A stretch of 64,000 nucleotides of DNA, taken from the NCBI RefSeq assembly GCF_000426505.1, contig NZ_KE384531.1:247384-311383 (forward strand), written 5' to 3'. The notes beneath the pieces were generated by a model, which was not told where the DNA came from, made no database searches, and was given only the letters and a program-made list of their open reading frames with translations. The translations under genes were made by a program, and so were the position numbers. Positions 15,835-25,833 of this stretch are shown here, one piece after another (the stretch's first letter is position 1; the number at the start of each line of letters is the position of its first letter). The stretch comes from Nisaea denitrificans DSM 18348 (GTDB lineage: Bacteria > Pseudomonadota > Alphaproteobacteria > Thalassobaculales > Thalassobaculaceae).

Positions 15835-17502
15835 GTGCCGATTTTGGATTTCGGTGGCAGCGCATCTGGTCTCAGGACCGAGATCAGCAATGAGCTGGCC
15901 TCGGCGCTTTCCGCCGTGCTTGATGCCTCTGGTGACGATGGCGGGCGCTACGATACGCGGACCCGCCGCTCTCTGGTTCAGACAATCGCCGCCAGGGCTT
16001 ACGGCAAACCCCTTCTTGAACTCGCTTATCTGATAGCGGCCGCGGACCAGCTTTCCGGCCGTCACGGGTATGTCGGTTTCTTCTGGGGTGTCCGGGCCGC
16101 GACGTCTGGTGCCTACAGGGCCGCTGCTTTCGCGGCAGCGGGGCGGAGTGCCGCGCCAAGGGAGATCGAGGCGGGAGCGGATGAGTTGATCATCAGTTAT
16201 CCGGGGCCGGTGTTCAGGGTGAGCTACGGACGCATGCCCTTTCTGGCGGCGCTGCTGGATTTTTGCGTCACCGCGCTCGGGTTTTCCGAAATGGATGATG
16301 AAATATCCGCTTTCCTGTCTGGTCCGAAAGACCGGGAAGACATGCAGTCCTTTGCCAATGGATTGTCCCGGCGGCTCTATGACTTCCTGAAAGATCACCT
16401 GCCGTCGCAGCAATATGAGCGGAAGTTTAACGCGATGTGCAGCTTCATCGCGGACAGAACGGACCGGCGGGTCAGTGCCGATGCAATCGATGACAGAACG
16501 GTGCTCGCCTTCTGGGAGGAATGCTGTTCCGACCGTCGTGCGGGGAGCGATTTCAAAGGTTTCCGGACGGTTGCGATCAACTTTCTCCATCTGAGACTGG
16601 CGCTGAAGACGGCCGCCGATCGGCTCGCCATTGATGCGGCGGCGCCGATCGGCTCATCACGGGATGCCGGTGAGGTTGATCCGGAGGAGATTTGCGGTGC
16701 CCTCGAGGTGGTCGAGGGTAGGCGGTCCGTGCTTGCGGAATTGGCCCTGCCACCGGCTGACCGGTTGAAGGCCATCAACAAGCGTGAGAGCGCGCGGCTG
16801 GAACTGGTGATGGAGGCGGGCGATGCGGCCGCCGTCCTGCCTTTGACCATATTGAGAGCGGAATGTTTCGGCGCGCATCAGGCCCGGATCGTTCAGGCTG
16901 TCCGGAAAAGAAAGGCGACAGAGCCTCATGGGGCGGTTGAGGCCTTGATCGATCAGAAGCCGGTCGAGGATTACGGGGCTGCAACGGACGACTTCCAGGA
17001 ATTGACGGTGCAGATCAGGAAGGTCCGGCTCGCCCTGATGTTTATCCTGTTCCGGAATGCGCGGCCCGAAGCTTTCGAAATTGGTTTCGATCTGTTCCCG
17101 GAGGTGGCACGGGCACTGCGAAACCGGATCAACGAGCCTGAAATTGACTTTGCTGACAACGTGGTGCCATTGCGCCCGGGCGGGGCGATCGGTCGTTTGC
17201 TTCAGGGCGCTGTTGAAGGTGATTCGGAGACGATGCCGGAAGCCGGCCTTTTCAAGGCGTCCCGTCTGGCTTTTGCCAAGGTGAACCGACGCGGTTTTGA
17301 AGAGGAACGGGTGTGCGAGCTCGAGATCATGGAGGCCGCCACGGCATGTGAGCCGTTGTTGCGGGTATGCGGGGAAGAGCTGCGGGCGTTCCTTGCGGCA
17401 CTTGAACGTCATTTCAACCTGATCCCCGCAGAGCAGGTGTTCGAAGAGGATTGCCGCCGTTTCCATACCGCACTCGCGGCGCTTTACCGGGAGACGGCAT
17501 GA
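15835..17502 (+). CDS. Uncharacterised helical protein, first gene of the Lon-like operon
   Basis: A 555-residue, predominantly alpha-helical cytosolic protein with no recognised domain, signal peptide or membrane helix. Local features are an N-terminal region with RRSLVQTIAARAYGKPLLELAYLIAAAD, a central block INKRESARLELVMEAGDAAAVLPLTILRAECFG that looks well conserved in style, and a C-terminal helical region rich in Glu/Arg. The stop overlaps the next start as ATGA. An AT-rich stretch (about 15765-15830) immediately upstream is the likely promoter. Being encoded first and tightly coupled, it may be a regulator, adaptor or substrate of the protease-like protein; this is inference. Confidence 0.6.
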   Translation: MPILDFGGSASGLRTEISNELASALSAVLDASGDDGGRYDTRTRRSLVQTIAARAYGKPLLELAYLIAAADQLSGRHGYVGFFWGVRAATSGAYRAAAFAAAGRSAAPREIEAGADELIISYPGPVFRVSYGRMPFLAALLDFCVTALGFSEMDDEISAFLSGPKDREDMQSFANGLSRRLYDFLKDHLPSQQYERKFNAMCSFIADRTDRRVSADAIDDRTVLAFWEECCSDRRAGSDFKGFRTVAINFLHLRLALKTAADRLAIDAAAPIGSSRDAGEVDPEEICGALEVVEGRRSVLAELALPPADRLKAINKRESARLELVMEAGDAAAVLPLTILRAECFGAHQARIVQAVRKRKATEPHGAVEALIDQKPVEDYGAATDDFQELTVQIRKVRLALMFILFRNARPEAFEIGFDLFPEVARALRNRINEPEIDFADNVVPLRPGGAIGRLLQGAVEGDSETMPEAGLFKASRLAFAKVNRRGFEEERVCELEIMEAATACEPLLRVCGEELRAFLAALERHFNLIPAEQVFEEDCRRFHTALAALYRETA

Positions 17503-18053
17503 CTGAACCAAAGCTCCCCGGGGACGATGACGGGTTTGCCAAAGCCCTTTTTGTCGCCAGTTCCGCGGACCGGGATATCCGTCTCTGGCTTTCAGAGGCG
17601 GCGGCGGTGGAGGACAAACCGGTTCCGTTCGCGGCGTTCGTGCAATGTCTTGCGGACCCCGAAAGCGCTACGGGGCGGCGCGTCATGGAAATGGCCGTGC
17701 GGCGTCCGGACGTCAGGGCTGCCCTCATGACGTTGGCCAGTCGGTTCGCCCTCGGACATCTCCCTGCAGTTGCCGCCGCGAGTGACGGGGCCTTGGCTGT
17801 ACGTGAAACGGATGCGTTCCGGATGCGTCTGGAAGCTGCGTATGACGCCGGCGGTTTGGCATATTTCATCGTGGAACGTCTGGATGACGGAAGTGACATG
17901 CCGCGTCTCGCGATTGGCATTCCCGAAGCGGGCGAGCCGGTGATGCGGGCTTTGCCTGAAAGCGTCGATGGCGGGGTTCAGCTCATGTTGCCGTCCGATG
18001 ATCCCTTCCTTCACTTGTTTCGCGACCCGGATAGCCGGTTTCTGTTGGCCTGA
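17499..18053 (+). CDS. Uncharacterised protein, second gene of the Lon-like operon
   Basis: A 184-residue protein without signal peptide or membrane helix. The N-terminal half is helical (FAKALFVASSADRDIRLWLSEAAAV; RRPDVRAALMTLASRFALGHL). The C-terminal half (about 100-184) is beta-rich, ending VQLMLPSDDPFLHLFRDPDSRFLLA. I cannot assign a family. The start is the ATG at 17499, which overlaps the preceding stop; the frame extends further upstream only as overlap. The stop overlaps the following ATG as TGATG, so all three genes are translationally coupled. Confidence 0.6.
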   Translation: MTEPKLPGDDDGFAKALFVASSADRDIRLWLSEAAAVEDKPVPFAAFVQCLADPESATGRRVMEMAVRRPDVRAALMTLASRFALGHLPAVAAASDGALAVRETDAFRMRLEAAYDAGGLAYFIVERLDDGSDMPRLAIGIPEAGEPVMRALPESVDGGVQLMLPSDDPFLHLFRDPDSRFLLA

Positions 18054-19165
18054 TGGCGACGATGCCGCTGATCAGGGTGCTGATCGCAACAACGCGCGGG
18101 CCGGTAGAGGTCCAGAACATCGCGCGTGAAAACCCGGCGGTCCGCTCCGTCATCTGCGTCGGAGGGGCATTCACGGCCTTGCCGGTCAGCCCGGCCTATG
18201 ATGCGTTCGTGCGCGAGCCGACAGGTGTTGTGGAGCGCATGACGGGGCATCCAGTTTACCGTACCGATGTTGCCGCACCGATAGAGGCGGGAGAGAGCTG
18301 GCAGCTGGGAATGTTCCTGGCTCATGCCTTCCAGCTTTCCGGTGTATTGGCCAAGCCGGGGGACGCGGCCGGGAAAACGATCCTGGTTACCGGCGGTCTG
18401 GGCCGGGATCTGAAGGTGACGCCGGTAACGCATGTCGCTGAAAAACTGGCCCGGGCCGACGCTCCTGATCAGGGAGAGGGTGTCTTCTTGTACCCGCATG
18501 GATCTGAAGCCATCGCGGATACGGACGGCTGGCAGTCTCTACCAGTGGCAAACGTGCGGGATGCGCTGAAAATCTGTCTCGGGCGGGAGGCGGCAGAGCG
18601 TTTCTTGCTCCAGCAGCCTCCATCTGTAGGGAAGAAGATAGCGTCATGGCGAAGCCGTTTAAGAGCGCCCGTCTTGGCGGGGGCTTTTATTTCCATTCTG
18701 TTTTTTTCCGCATTTGCGGGCTTTGTTCTGCGGCTCTCTTCGACAGACAACAAGACTCAAAGCTCTGGCGGAAATGCGGTCGGTTTAATCAGCCTTTCTA
18801 TTGCGGCCCGGGATCCCGTTAGCGGTGAATGCGGCGATCTGGTTGCGATCCCGCCGGATCGCAACGTCTTCAAAGGCCCGGTGTGCTTTGGTCGGATGAG
18901 TGTCGCAGAGAGAGGCGAACACCGTATGCGCATGACCATCGATGGCGCTTTCTCCAGCTATGTCGACCAGAGCCGCTACAGGCGTGAGCTTCAGCGGATG
19001 ACCGGCGGCGGTGGCCGCTTGGTTCTGCAGATAGATTTCCCTTATTGGGTGAGGGAGCCTGTCTCGCTCATAGCGGAGACTGAGCTTTTGGGGATGGACG
19101 GGAATCCCGTTCATTCGGAAAGACGAGCCCTAGAGGTGATGCCCGGTGGTGGTGCGGGTTATTGA
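18053..19165 (+). CDS. Membrane-anchored protein with Lon-like (S16) Ser-Lys protease domain
   Basis: A 370-residue protein. Residues about 55-180 follow the order of the Lon proteolytic domain: GESWQLGMFLAHAF in place of DGPSAGIAM, ILVTGGLGRDLKVTPVTHVAEKLARA in place of the MTGEITLRG-VLPIGGLKEKLLAA strand-helix, GEGVFLYPHGSE in place of the next strand, and SLPVANVRDALKICLG in place of the final helix. Ser82 lines up with the catalytic Ser679 of E. coli Lon and Lys131 with Lys722. No AAA+ domain is present. A membrane helix (about 206-227) follows, then an extracytoplasmic domain of about 140 residues. The domain would face the cytosol. The assignment is by eye and needs a profile or structure search. 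Confidence 0.6.
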   Translation: MATMPLIRVLIATTRGPVEVQNIARENPAVRSVICVGGAFTALPVSPAYDAFVREPTGVVERMTGHPVYRTDVAAPIEAGESWQLGMFLAHAFQLSGVLAKPGDAAGKTILVTGGLGRDLKVTPVTHVAEKLARADAPDQGEGVFLYPHGSEAIADTDGWQSLPVANVRDALKICLGREAAERFLLQQPPSVGKKIASWRSRLRAPVLAGAFISILFFSAFAGFVLRLSSTDNKTQSSGGNAVGLISLSIAARDPVSGECGDLVAIPPDRNVFKGPVCFGRMSVAERGEHRMRMTIDGAFSSYVDQSRYRRELQRMTGGGGRLVLQIDFPYWVREPVSLIAETELLGMDGNPVHSERRALEVMPGGGAGY

Positions 19166-19476
19166 ACAGGTGCTGTGTAAAGTGATGTGGCGCGACAGTC
19201 CCCGTCGGCCGTTTCGCCGGGATGTACATTGTGCCTCGAGGCCCCGCACTCCGATCTCTCTGGGCCGCGTCTTTTTGATGTTTTGAAAAAGCGAAGGGAC
19301 CAGTATATTTAATTGGGTTCGTTAGTTGGAAATCAGATTCCAAGGTGAACTTCACTCACCGCCAGTACATGCAAAATGCCAAGCTGTGAATGGCTTGTGA
19401 ATAATATCAATCTTTTCCAATTTAAAGCGATATCCTGAATTGACTTTTAAGTCCGAATGTCAAGAGGCGGGTAACC
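19166..19476. other. Gene-free AT-rich interval
   Basis: Between the Lon-like gene and the DUF1194 gene. It becomes AT-rich from about 19270 (TATATTTAATTGGG and following). I see no tRNA, strong hairpin or convincing promoter hexamer pair, but it must contain the promoter of the downstream vWA gene. Confidence 0.5.
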
Positions 19477-20427
19477 ATGGGGCGAGCGGGATCTCTCATA
19501 TCTAAAGCTTCTAGCTCTCTTGTATGGCCAAAAAAGTTATCCACAGGTAAGTTTCGGTTTTTTTCGAATAAGTTAAGTCTACATGTCTGTTTTATGCGTT
19601 GCTGGCTGCCGGCCGCGCTTGGGCTGTTGGGAATAACAGTTTGTGTACCCTATGGTGTCGCGGAACCGGTAGATCTCGAGTTGGTTTTTACGGCTGACGG
19701 TTCCGGCTCGATTGACGATGACGAGCTTTTACTTCAGCGGCAGGGTTATGCGGAGGCGCTGCTTGATCGGCGCGTTCTGGATGCCGTGGCATCCGGCCGC
19801 TGGGGCAAGATCGCGGTTAGCTATATCGAATGGGGTGATGAAGCGTCCCAGCACACAATTGTCGACTGGCGAGAGATTGCGGGGCCGGAAGATGCTCGCG
19901 CATTTGGAGAGGCGTTGTTATCCGCGCCCCGGGCAGCCTGGGGCTATAATTCGATCAGCGAGGCCATTGCTTATTCCACTGACAAGATCCTGACGAATAC
20001 CTATGAGGGCGTGCGCATGGTCATCGATGTTTCCGGTGATGGCCCGCAGATTGGCGGCCGGCCGATTGACTGGGCCCGTGACCGGGCGGTGGATGCGGGT
20101 ATCACCATCAATGCTTTGGTTGTAAAGAGTCGTGGCGGTGGGCATCGAGGGCCGGGAAACATTCCGCTGGAAATGCATTACCGGCTGGACGTGATTGGCG
20201 GGCTCGGTGCCTTCGCTATGGTGGCGGACGAAGAGACGCCGTTTGCAGACGTCCTGCTTGCCAAGATTATCCGGGAGATTGCGGATGCTCGTCCGACGGG
20301 ACATGGCCGCGACGTTACCGGGATTGGCATTACGGGCCCTGCGACCCAATATGCAGAAAACGTGATCACCTGTGGGACGGAGACTTATGAGCGAACCGGC
20401 ACTTACCCTGGATGCAAGCGGCCTTAA
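19477..20427 (+). CDS. DUF1194 exported vWA-domain protein
   Basis: A von Willebrand factor A-type protein of the DUF1194 family, common in alphaproteobacteria and of unknown role. The MIDAS motif is DGSGS in VFTADGSGSIDDDEL, and later strands are KIAVSYIEWGD, VRMVIDVSGDGPQ and TINALVVKS. A hydrophobic export segment (CWLPAALGLLGITVCVPYG) ends just before AEPVDLEL. The ATG at 19477 has GAGG at good spacing but leaves 40 residues before that segment; an ATG at 19594 would start right at a standard signal peptide but lacks a Shine-Dalgarno. The 3' end overlaps tusA by 41 bases. Confidence 0.8.
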   Translation: MGRAGSLISKASSSLVWPKKLSTGKFRFFSNKLSLHVCFMRCWLPAALGLLGITVCVPYGVAEPVDLELVFTADGSGSIDDDELLLQRQGYAEALLDRRVLDAVASGRWGKIAVSYIEWGDEASQHTIVDWREIAGPEDARAFGEALLSAPRAAWGYNSISEAIAYSTDKILTNTYEGVRMVIDVSGDGPQIGGRPIDWARDRAVDAGITINALVVKSRGGGHRGPGNIPLEMHYRLDVIGGLGAFAMVADEETPFADVLLAKIIREIADARPTGHGRDVTGIGITGPATQYAENVITCGTETYERTGTYPGCKRP

Positions 20428-20620
20428 ATGCCCGCTGCCGGTGTTGAAAACCCGTAAGGCCATCAAAGGCCTTGAGGCGGGCCAGTTGATCTCCGTGCAA
20501 TCGACGGACCCGGCTTCTCCACTGGATTTCAAACACTTCTGTAACAGCGGCGGCCATGAACTCGTCAGCGAAGCTGAGGCGGAAGGCACCTTCACGTTTG
20601 TCATCCGCAAGGGCCCCTGA
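20387..20620 (+). CDS. tusA: TusA/SirA-like sulfur-carrier protein
   Basis: A 77-residue protein of the TusA family with the CPxP signature in LKCPLPVLKTRKAI, whose cysteine carries sulfur in persulfide transfer (for tRNA thiolation, molybdenum enzymes or sulfur metabolism). Length and the two-strand, two-helix pattern are typical. GGACGGAG precedes the ATG at 20387. The start lies within the last 41 bases of the DUF1194 gene in another frame, an uncommonly deep overlap that suggests translational coupling. No tusBCD genes are nearby. Confidence 0.85.
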   Translation: MSEPALTLDASGLKCPLPVLKTRKAIKGLEAGQLISVQSTDPASPLDFKHFCNSGGHELVSEAEAEGTFTFVIRKGP

Positions 20621-20650
20621 ACGGGGGGCTTGTTGGCTATGGATGTGTCG

Positions 20651-22425
<1,775 letters not shown>

Positions 22426-22463
22426 CTATCATCACCATAATTAAATAATAGGGAGTGCTGGTG

Positions 22464-24011
22464 ATGGCTGAAGCAGGCGGGGCGCAGGACGCGCAGAAAT
22501 TGACGGTCCGATTGAACCCGGCGGACAATGTCGTTACCTCGCGTTCCGAGATCGGGGCTAACGTCAAGATTCCGGAAGAGATGGTGGCGACGCTCACACC
22601 TGTGCCGCAGGGGCACAAGATTGCGACGCGCAGGATCGGCGCCGGTGAGCCGGTGAAGAAGTACAATCAGATCATCGGGTTCGCGACCGAGGACATCCGC
22701 CCGGGCGGACATGTGCACACCCACAATGTCGCCATGAAGGATTTCGAGCGGGATTACGCCTTCTGTATGGATCGGACCGAGACAGACTATATCCCGGAGG
22801 CGGACCGCGCGACTTTTCAGGGCTTCCGACGGAAGAACGGCAAGGTTGGGACGCGCAACTATATCGGTGTCCTGACAAGCGTGAACTGCTCTGCTTCGGC
22901 GGCGAAGTATCTGGCCGACGCGGTTAGTCCGGAAATGCTGGAGAAGTATCCGAACGTGGACGGGGTGGTGGCGCTCAGTCACGCGACGGGCTGCGGAATG
23001 GCGGATACGGGCGAGGGGTACGAGAACCTGCAGCGCACCCTCTGGGGCTTTGCCGGGCATCCGAACTTCGCCGGGATCATTCTGGTCGGACTTGGCTGCG
23101 AGGTGAACCAGATCGACTTCCTGCTGGAAGCCCATCAGCTTGAGCGCGGCCCCCGCCTGCGGACCATGACGCTGCAGGAAACCGGCGGCACGCGGAAGAC
23201 CATCGAAAAGGGCCTTGCCCTGATCGAGGAGATGCTGCCGCTGGCCAACCAGAGTCGGCGCGAGACATGTCCCGCCTCGGAACTGACGCTGGCCCTGCAA
23301 TGCGGCGGCTCGGACGCCTATTCTGGCATGACCGCGAACCCGTCGCTCGGCTATGCGGCGGACCTGCTGGTGCGCCATGGCGGGACCGCCGTGCTGGCGG
23401 AGACGCCCGAGATTTACGGGGCGGAACATCTGCTGACGCGCCGTGCGGTCAGCAAGGAAGTTGGCGAGAAGCTGATCGAGCGCATCAAGTGGTGGGAAGC
23501 CTATTGCGCCCGCAACGGCGGCGAGATGAACAACAATCCGTCCCCCGGCAACAAGGCGGGCGGCCTCACCACCATTCTCGAGAAATCGCTCGGCGCAACG
23601 GCCAAGGGCGGTACCACGAACCTCACCGGCGTCTACAAGTACGGTGAGCGGATCGACACCAAGGGCTTTGTCTTCATGGATAGCCCCGGCTTCGATCCCT
23701 GCTCGATCACCGGCCAGGTGGCGAGCGGCAGTAATGTGGTCGCCTTCACCACAGGGCGCGGCTCCTGTTATGGCTGCAAACCGGCTCCCTCAATGAAGCT
23801 GGCGACAAACACGCCGATGTATCGCCGCATGGTCGAGGATATGGACATCAATTGCGGGGCCGTGCTGGACGAAGGCATGACGATTGAGCAAATGGGCGAG
23901 GAGATCTTCCAGCAGGTGCTGGCCGTCGCCTCCGGCGAGAAGACCAAGAGCGAGAAACTTGGCATCGGCGATCATGAGTTTATCCCCTGGCAGGTCGGGG
24001 CGGTGATGTAG
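22464..24011 (+). CDS. UxaA-family dehydratase (altronate dehydratase-like)
   Basis: A 515-residue full-length member of the altronate/galactarate dehydratase family: N-terminal SAF domain (about 10-100, with NVVTSRSEIGANVKI and HVHTHNV) and the large UxaA domain (NCSASAAKYLADAV, ALSHATGCGMADTGEGY, LGCEVNQIDFL, ALQCGGSDAYSGMTANPSLG). Cysteines in ATGCGM and GLGCE probably bind the iron cofactor. The start is the ATG at 22464 with GGGAG eight bases before. It is divergent from the SDR-dehydratase pair and followed by Nudix and amidohydrolase-like genes, suggesting sugar-acid breakdown with an unknown substrate. Confidence 0.88.
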   Translation: MAEAGGAQDAQKLTVRLNPADNVVTSRSEIGANVKIPEEMVATLTPVPQGHKIATRRIGAGEPVKKYNQIIGFATEDIRPGGHVHTHNVAMKDFERDYAFCMDRTETDYIPEADRATFQGFRRKNGKVGTRNYIGVLTSVNCSASAAKYLADAVSPEMLEKYPNVDGVVALSHATGCGMADTGEGYENLQRTLWGFAGHPNFAGIILVGLGCEVNQIDFLLEAHQLERGPRLRTMTLQETGGTRKTIEKGLALIEEMLPLANQSRRETCPASELTLALQCGGSDAYSGMTANPSLGYAADLLVRHGGTAVLAETPEIYGAEHLLTRRAVSKEVGEKLIERIKWWEAYCARNGGEMNNNPSPGNKAGGLTTILEKSLGATAKGGTTNLTGVYKYGERIDTKGFVFMDSPGFDPCSITGQVASGSNVVAFTTGRGSCYGCKPAPSMKLATNTPMYRRMVEDMDINCGAVLDEGMTIEQMGEEIFQQVLAVASGEKTKSEKLGIGDHEFIPWQVGAVM

Positions 24012-24028
24012 AGATCGCCGGAGCGATC

Positions 24029-24523
24029 ATGATGGGTGATGATTTCGCCGACAGTTATCTCGGCCAGCTTCGGAAGCTGATCGGCAGCCGCATGGTGCTG
24101 ATGCCGGGTGCGCGCTGCGTCATTCTAGATGATCAGGATCGTGTGCTTCTGCAGCTCCGGGGTGACTTCCGTGTCTGGGGATTGCCTGCCGGGTTCTCCG
24201 AGCCTGGCGAGAGCGTGCTGCAGACGCTTGTCCGGGAGGTCCGGGAGGAAACCGGTCTCACCGTGCTCGATCCCACGCCATGGGGCCACGCTTCCTCCCC
24301 GGAAGAATCCACGCTGGTCTATCCCAACGGCGATACGATCCAGGGTTTCGGTGTGGATTTCGTCGTCCACAAATGGAGCGGGGACCTCAAGGCTGACGGG
24401 GCCGAGACCCTGGCGCTGGACTGGTTTCCGCTGGACGATCTGCCGGAGATGATCCATGCCCATAAAAGTGCGCTCGGTCATTTCGCCCGGTATCGGGAAA
24501 CCGGCACGTTCCAGCTCTTCTGA
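24029..24523 (+). CDS. Nudix hydrolase
   Basis: A 164-residue Nudix protein. The full Nudix box is present as GFSEPGESVLQTLVREVREE followed by TGL, with the Glu residues that bind magnesium. It hydrolyses some nucleoside diphosphate-linked compound. A second ATG immediately follows the first at 24032. It lies 17 bases after the UxaA gene and 14 before the amidohydrolase-like gene, so it is in that operon. The N-terminal region lacks an NADH-pyrophosphatase zinc ribbon, so NudC function is unlikely. Confidence 0.88.
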   Translation: MMGDDFADSYLGQLRKLIGSRMVLMPGARCVILDDQDRVLLQLRGDFRVWGLPAGFSEPGESVLQTLVREVREETGLTVLDPTPWGHASSPEESTLVYPNGDTIQGFGVDFVVHKWSGDLKADGAETLALDWFPLDDLPEMIHAHKSALGHFARYRETGTFQLF

Positions 24524-24537
24524 CCACCGGAAACAGC

Positions 24538-25452
24538 ATGTCCTTCGAAGCTTTCCTTGGTGAACTCCGCGCGGATGCGGACGAGCGCCGCATCACGCCG
24601 CCCCCCGGCTCTGTTGACTGCGACGTTCGCATCACAAGCGTTTCCGGCGAGGCACCTCCAAAAGATCTGCCGGAGCGCCCGACGGAAGCGTATCGCGACG
24701 TTCAGGAAGAAATCGGCCTGTCGCGGGTGGTCCTGATCCAGCCGGACGAGCTTGGCTTCGACAACAATACGCTGCTTGCCTCTCTAGAAGCACTGGCCGT
24801 CGCTCCGGACGGTTATGTCGAGGACTGCGCGCGGGCCTTCTGCATGGTGCGCCCGGGGATCGAGGCAGCGGAGCTTGAGGATCTTGCGGCCGCTGGTGTC
24901 ACAGGGATGCGCGTGACCATGCTGCGGCACCGGGAAAGTTGTCCGTGGGACGAGATCGACCGCCATGTCCGGCGTGTGCATGACCTGACCGGCTGGAATA
25001 TCGAGCTGGCGATGGACGGCTCGGACTTGCATGAGGTCGAGCAGATGGTTCGCGCTTGGCCCGGAAATATCATCCTGCCAGATCTTGGCGGGTTCCGCTT
25101 CTCCCGCAGCCTGACGCAGCCGGGGTTTCGGGCGCTTCGCCATATCGTCGACAAAGGACATGTCTGGGTGAAACTCTCGGCGCCTTACGCGATCGGTAAA
25201 GACGGTAACCCGGAAGACCCGGAAGTGAGCGAGCTTGCCGGTGCGCTTGTCGACTGGGCGCCGGAGCGCATGATCTGGGGTAGCGCCTGGCCGCATTTGA
25301 GCTGGCCGGGAGAGGCTGATTCCTTACCCGTAAATTCGGGCTTGATGGAATCACTCGGCACCTGGGTTTCCGATGGAGAAGTGCGGGATCGCATTTTACT
25401 TGAGAATCCGGAAGCATTGTACGGCTTTGGGGCGTGGCCGATCGCAAAATAA
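24538..25452 (+). CDS. Amidohydrolase_2-like protein lacking the usual HxH metal motif
   Basis: A 304-residue TIM-barrel protein in the style of 2-pyrone-4,6-dicarboxylate lactonase / L-fuconolactonase relatives (PF04909). Recognisable are TEAYRDVQEEIGLSRVVLIQP, GVTGMRVTMLRHRESCPWDEI, NIILPDLGGFRFSR, WVKLSAPYAIGK and PERMIWGSAWPHLSWPG. At the position where relatives have a His-x-His pair (DCHVHV) this protein has DCDVRITS, so two metal or substrate ligands are missing. It could be a metal-independent lactonase, a divergent enzyme or an inactive paralogue. It ends the UxaA-Nudix operon. Confidence 0.65.
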   Translation: MSFEAFLGELRADADERRITPPPGSVDCDVRITSVSGEAPPKDLPERPTEAYRDVQEEIGLSRVVLIQPDELGFDNNTLLASLEALAVAPDGYVEDCARAFCMVRPGIEAAELEDLAAAGVTGMRVTMLRHRESCPWDEIDRHVRRVHDLTGWNIELAMDGSDLHEVEQMVRAWPGNIILPDLGGFRFSRSLTQPGFRALRHIVDKGHVWVKLSAPYAIGKDGNPEDPEVSELAGALVDWAPERMIWGSAWPHLSWPGEADSLPVNSGLMESLGTWVSDGEVRDRILLENPEALYGFGAWPIAK

Positions 25453-25833
25453 TTCGGCACATTCAGGCGATAGCGAAGAAAGTCGAACGCGAGCAAGTCC
25501 CGGATGAAGATCAGTCCAAGCGGCGGCGCCGTCCGGCCCGTGTCGAGTGGTCGCCGTGCAGATACGGCCGCGCATCATCATAAGTCCAAGATATCTCCGT
25601 TTCGGCGTAGGATATTTTTGAGTCCTTATATTCAATAAGGTCACTTCTTGGCGATTGTAGCGCATTGATATTTTTGTTGTTTGTTTCTCCGAAAAGCATT
25701 CGAATAAGGACGTATTTGAGATTTCTGACTTCACAAAGTCATAGTAAGTTTTAGTTAAGGAATATTGCCTACTTTGTACATCAAGCGGTGTCTTAGTCCG
25801 TCGAGAGATATGTTTGCAAAGTGGGTGGGGTAC
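25453..25833. other. Gene-free AT-rich interval before the chemoreceptor gene
   Basis: About 380 bases with AT content rising after 25560 (ATATTTTTGAGTCC, TTATATTCAATAAGG). Short open frames on the minus strand have no coding character. It probably holds the chemoreceptor promoter, but I could not find a convincing sigma-28 or sigma-70 pair. Confidence 0.45.

Noticed and set aside
25396..25734. Minus-strand open frame in the interval before the chemoreceptor gene
   Set aside because: Low-complexity, no Shine-Dalgarno or family pattern; better seen as promoter DNA.
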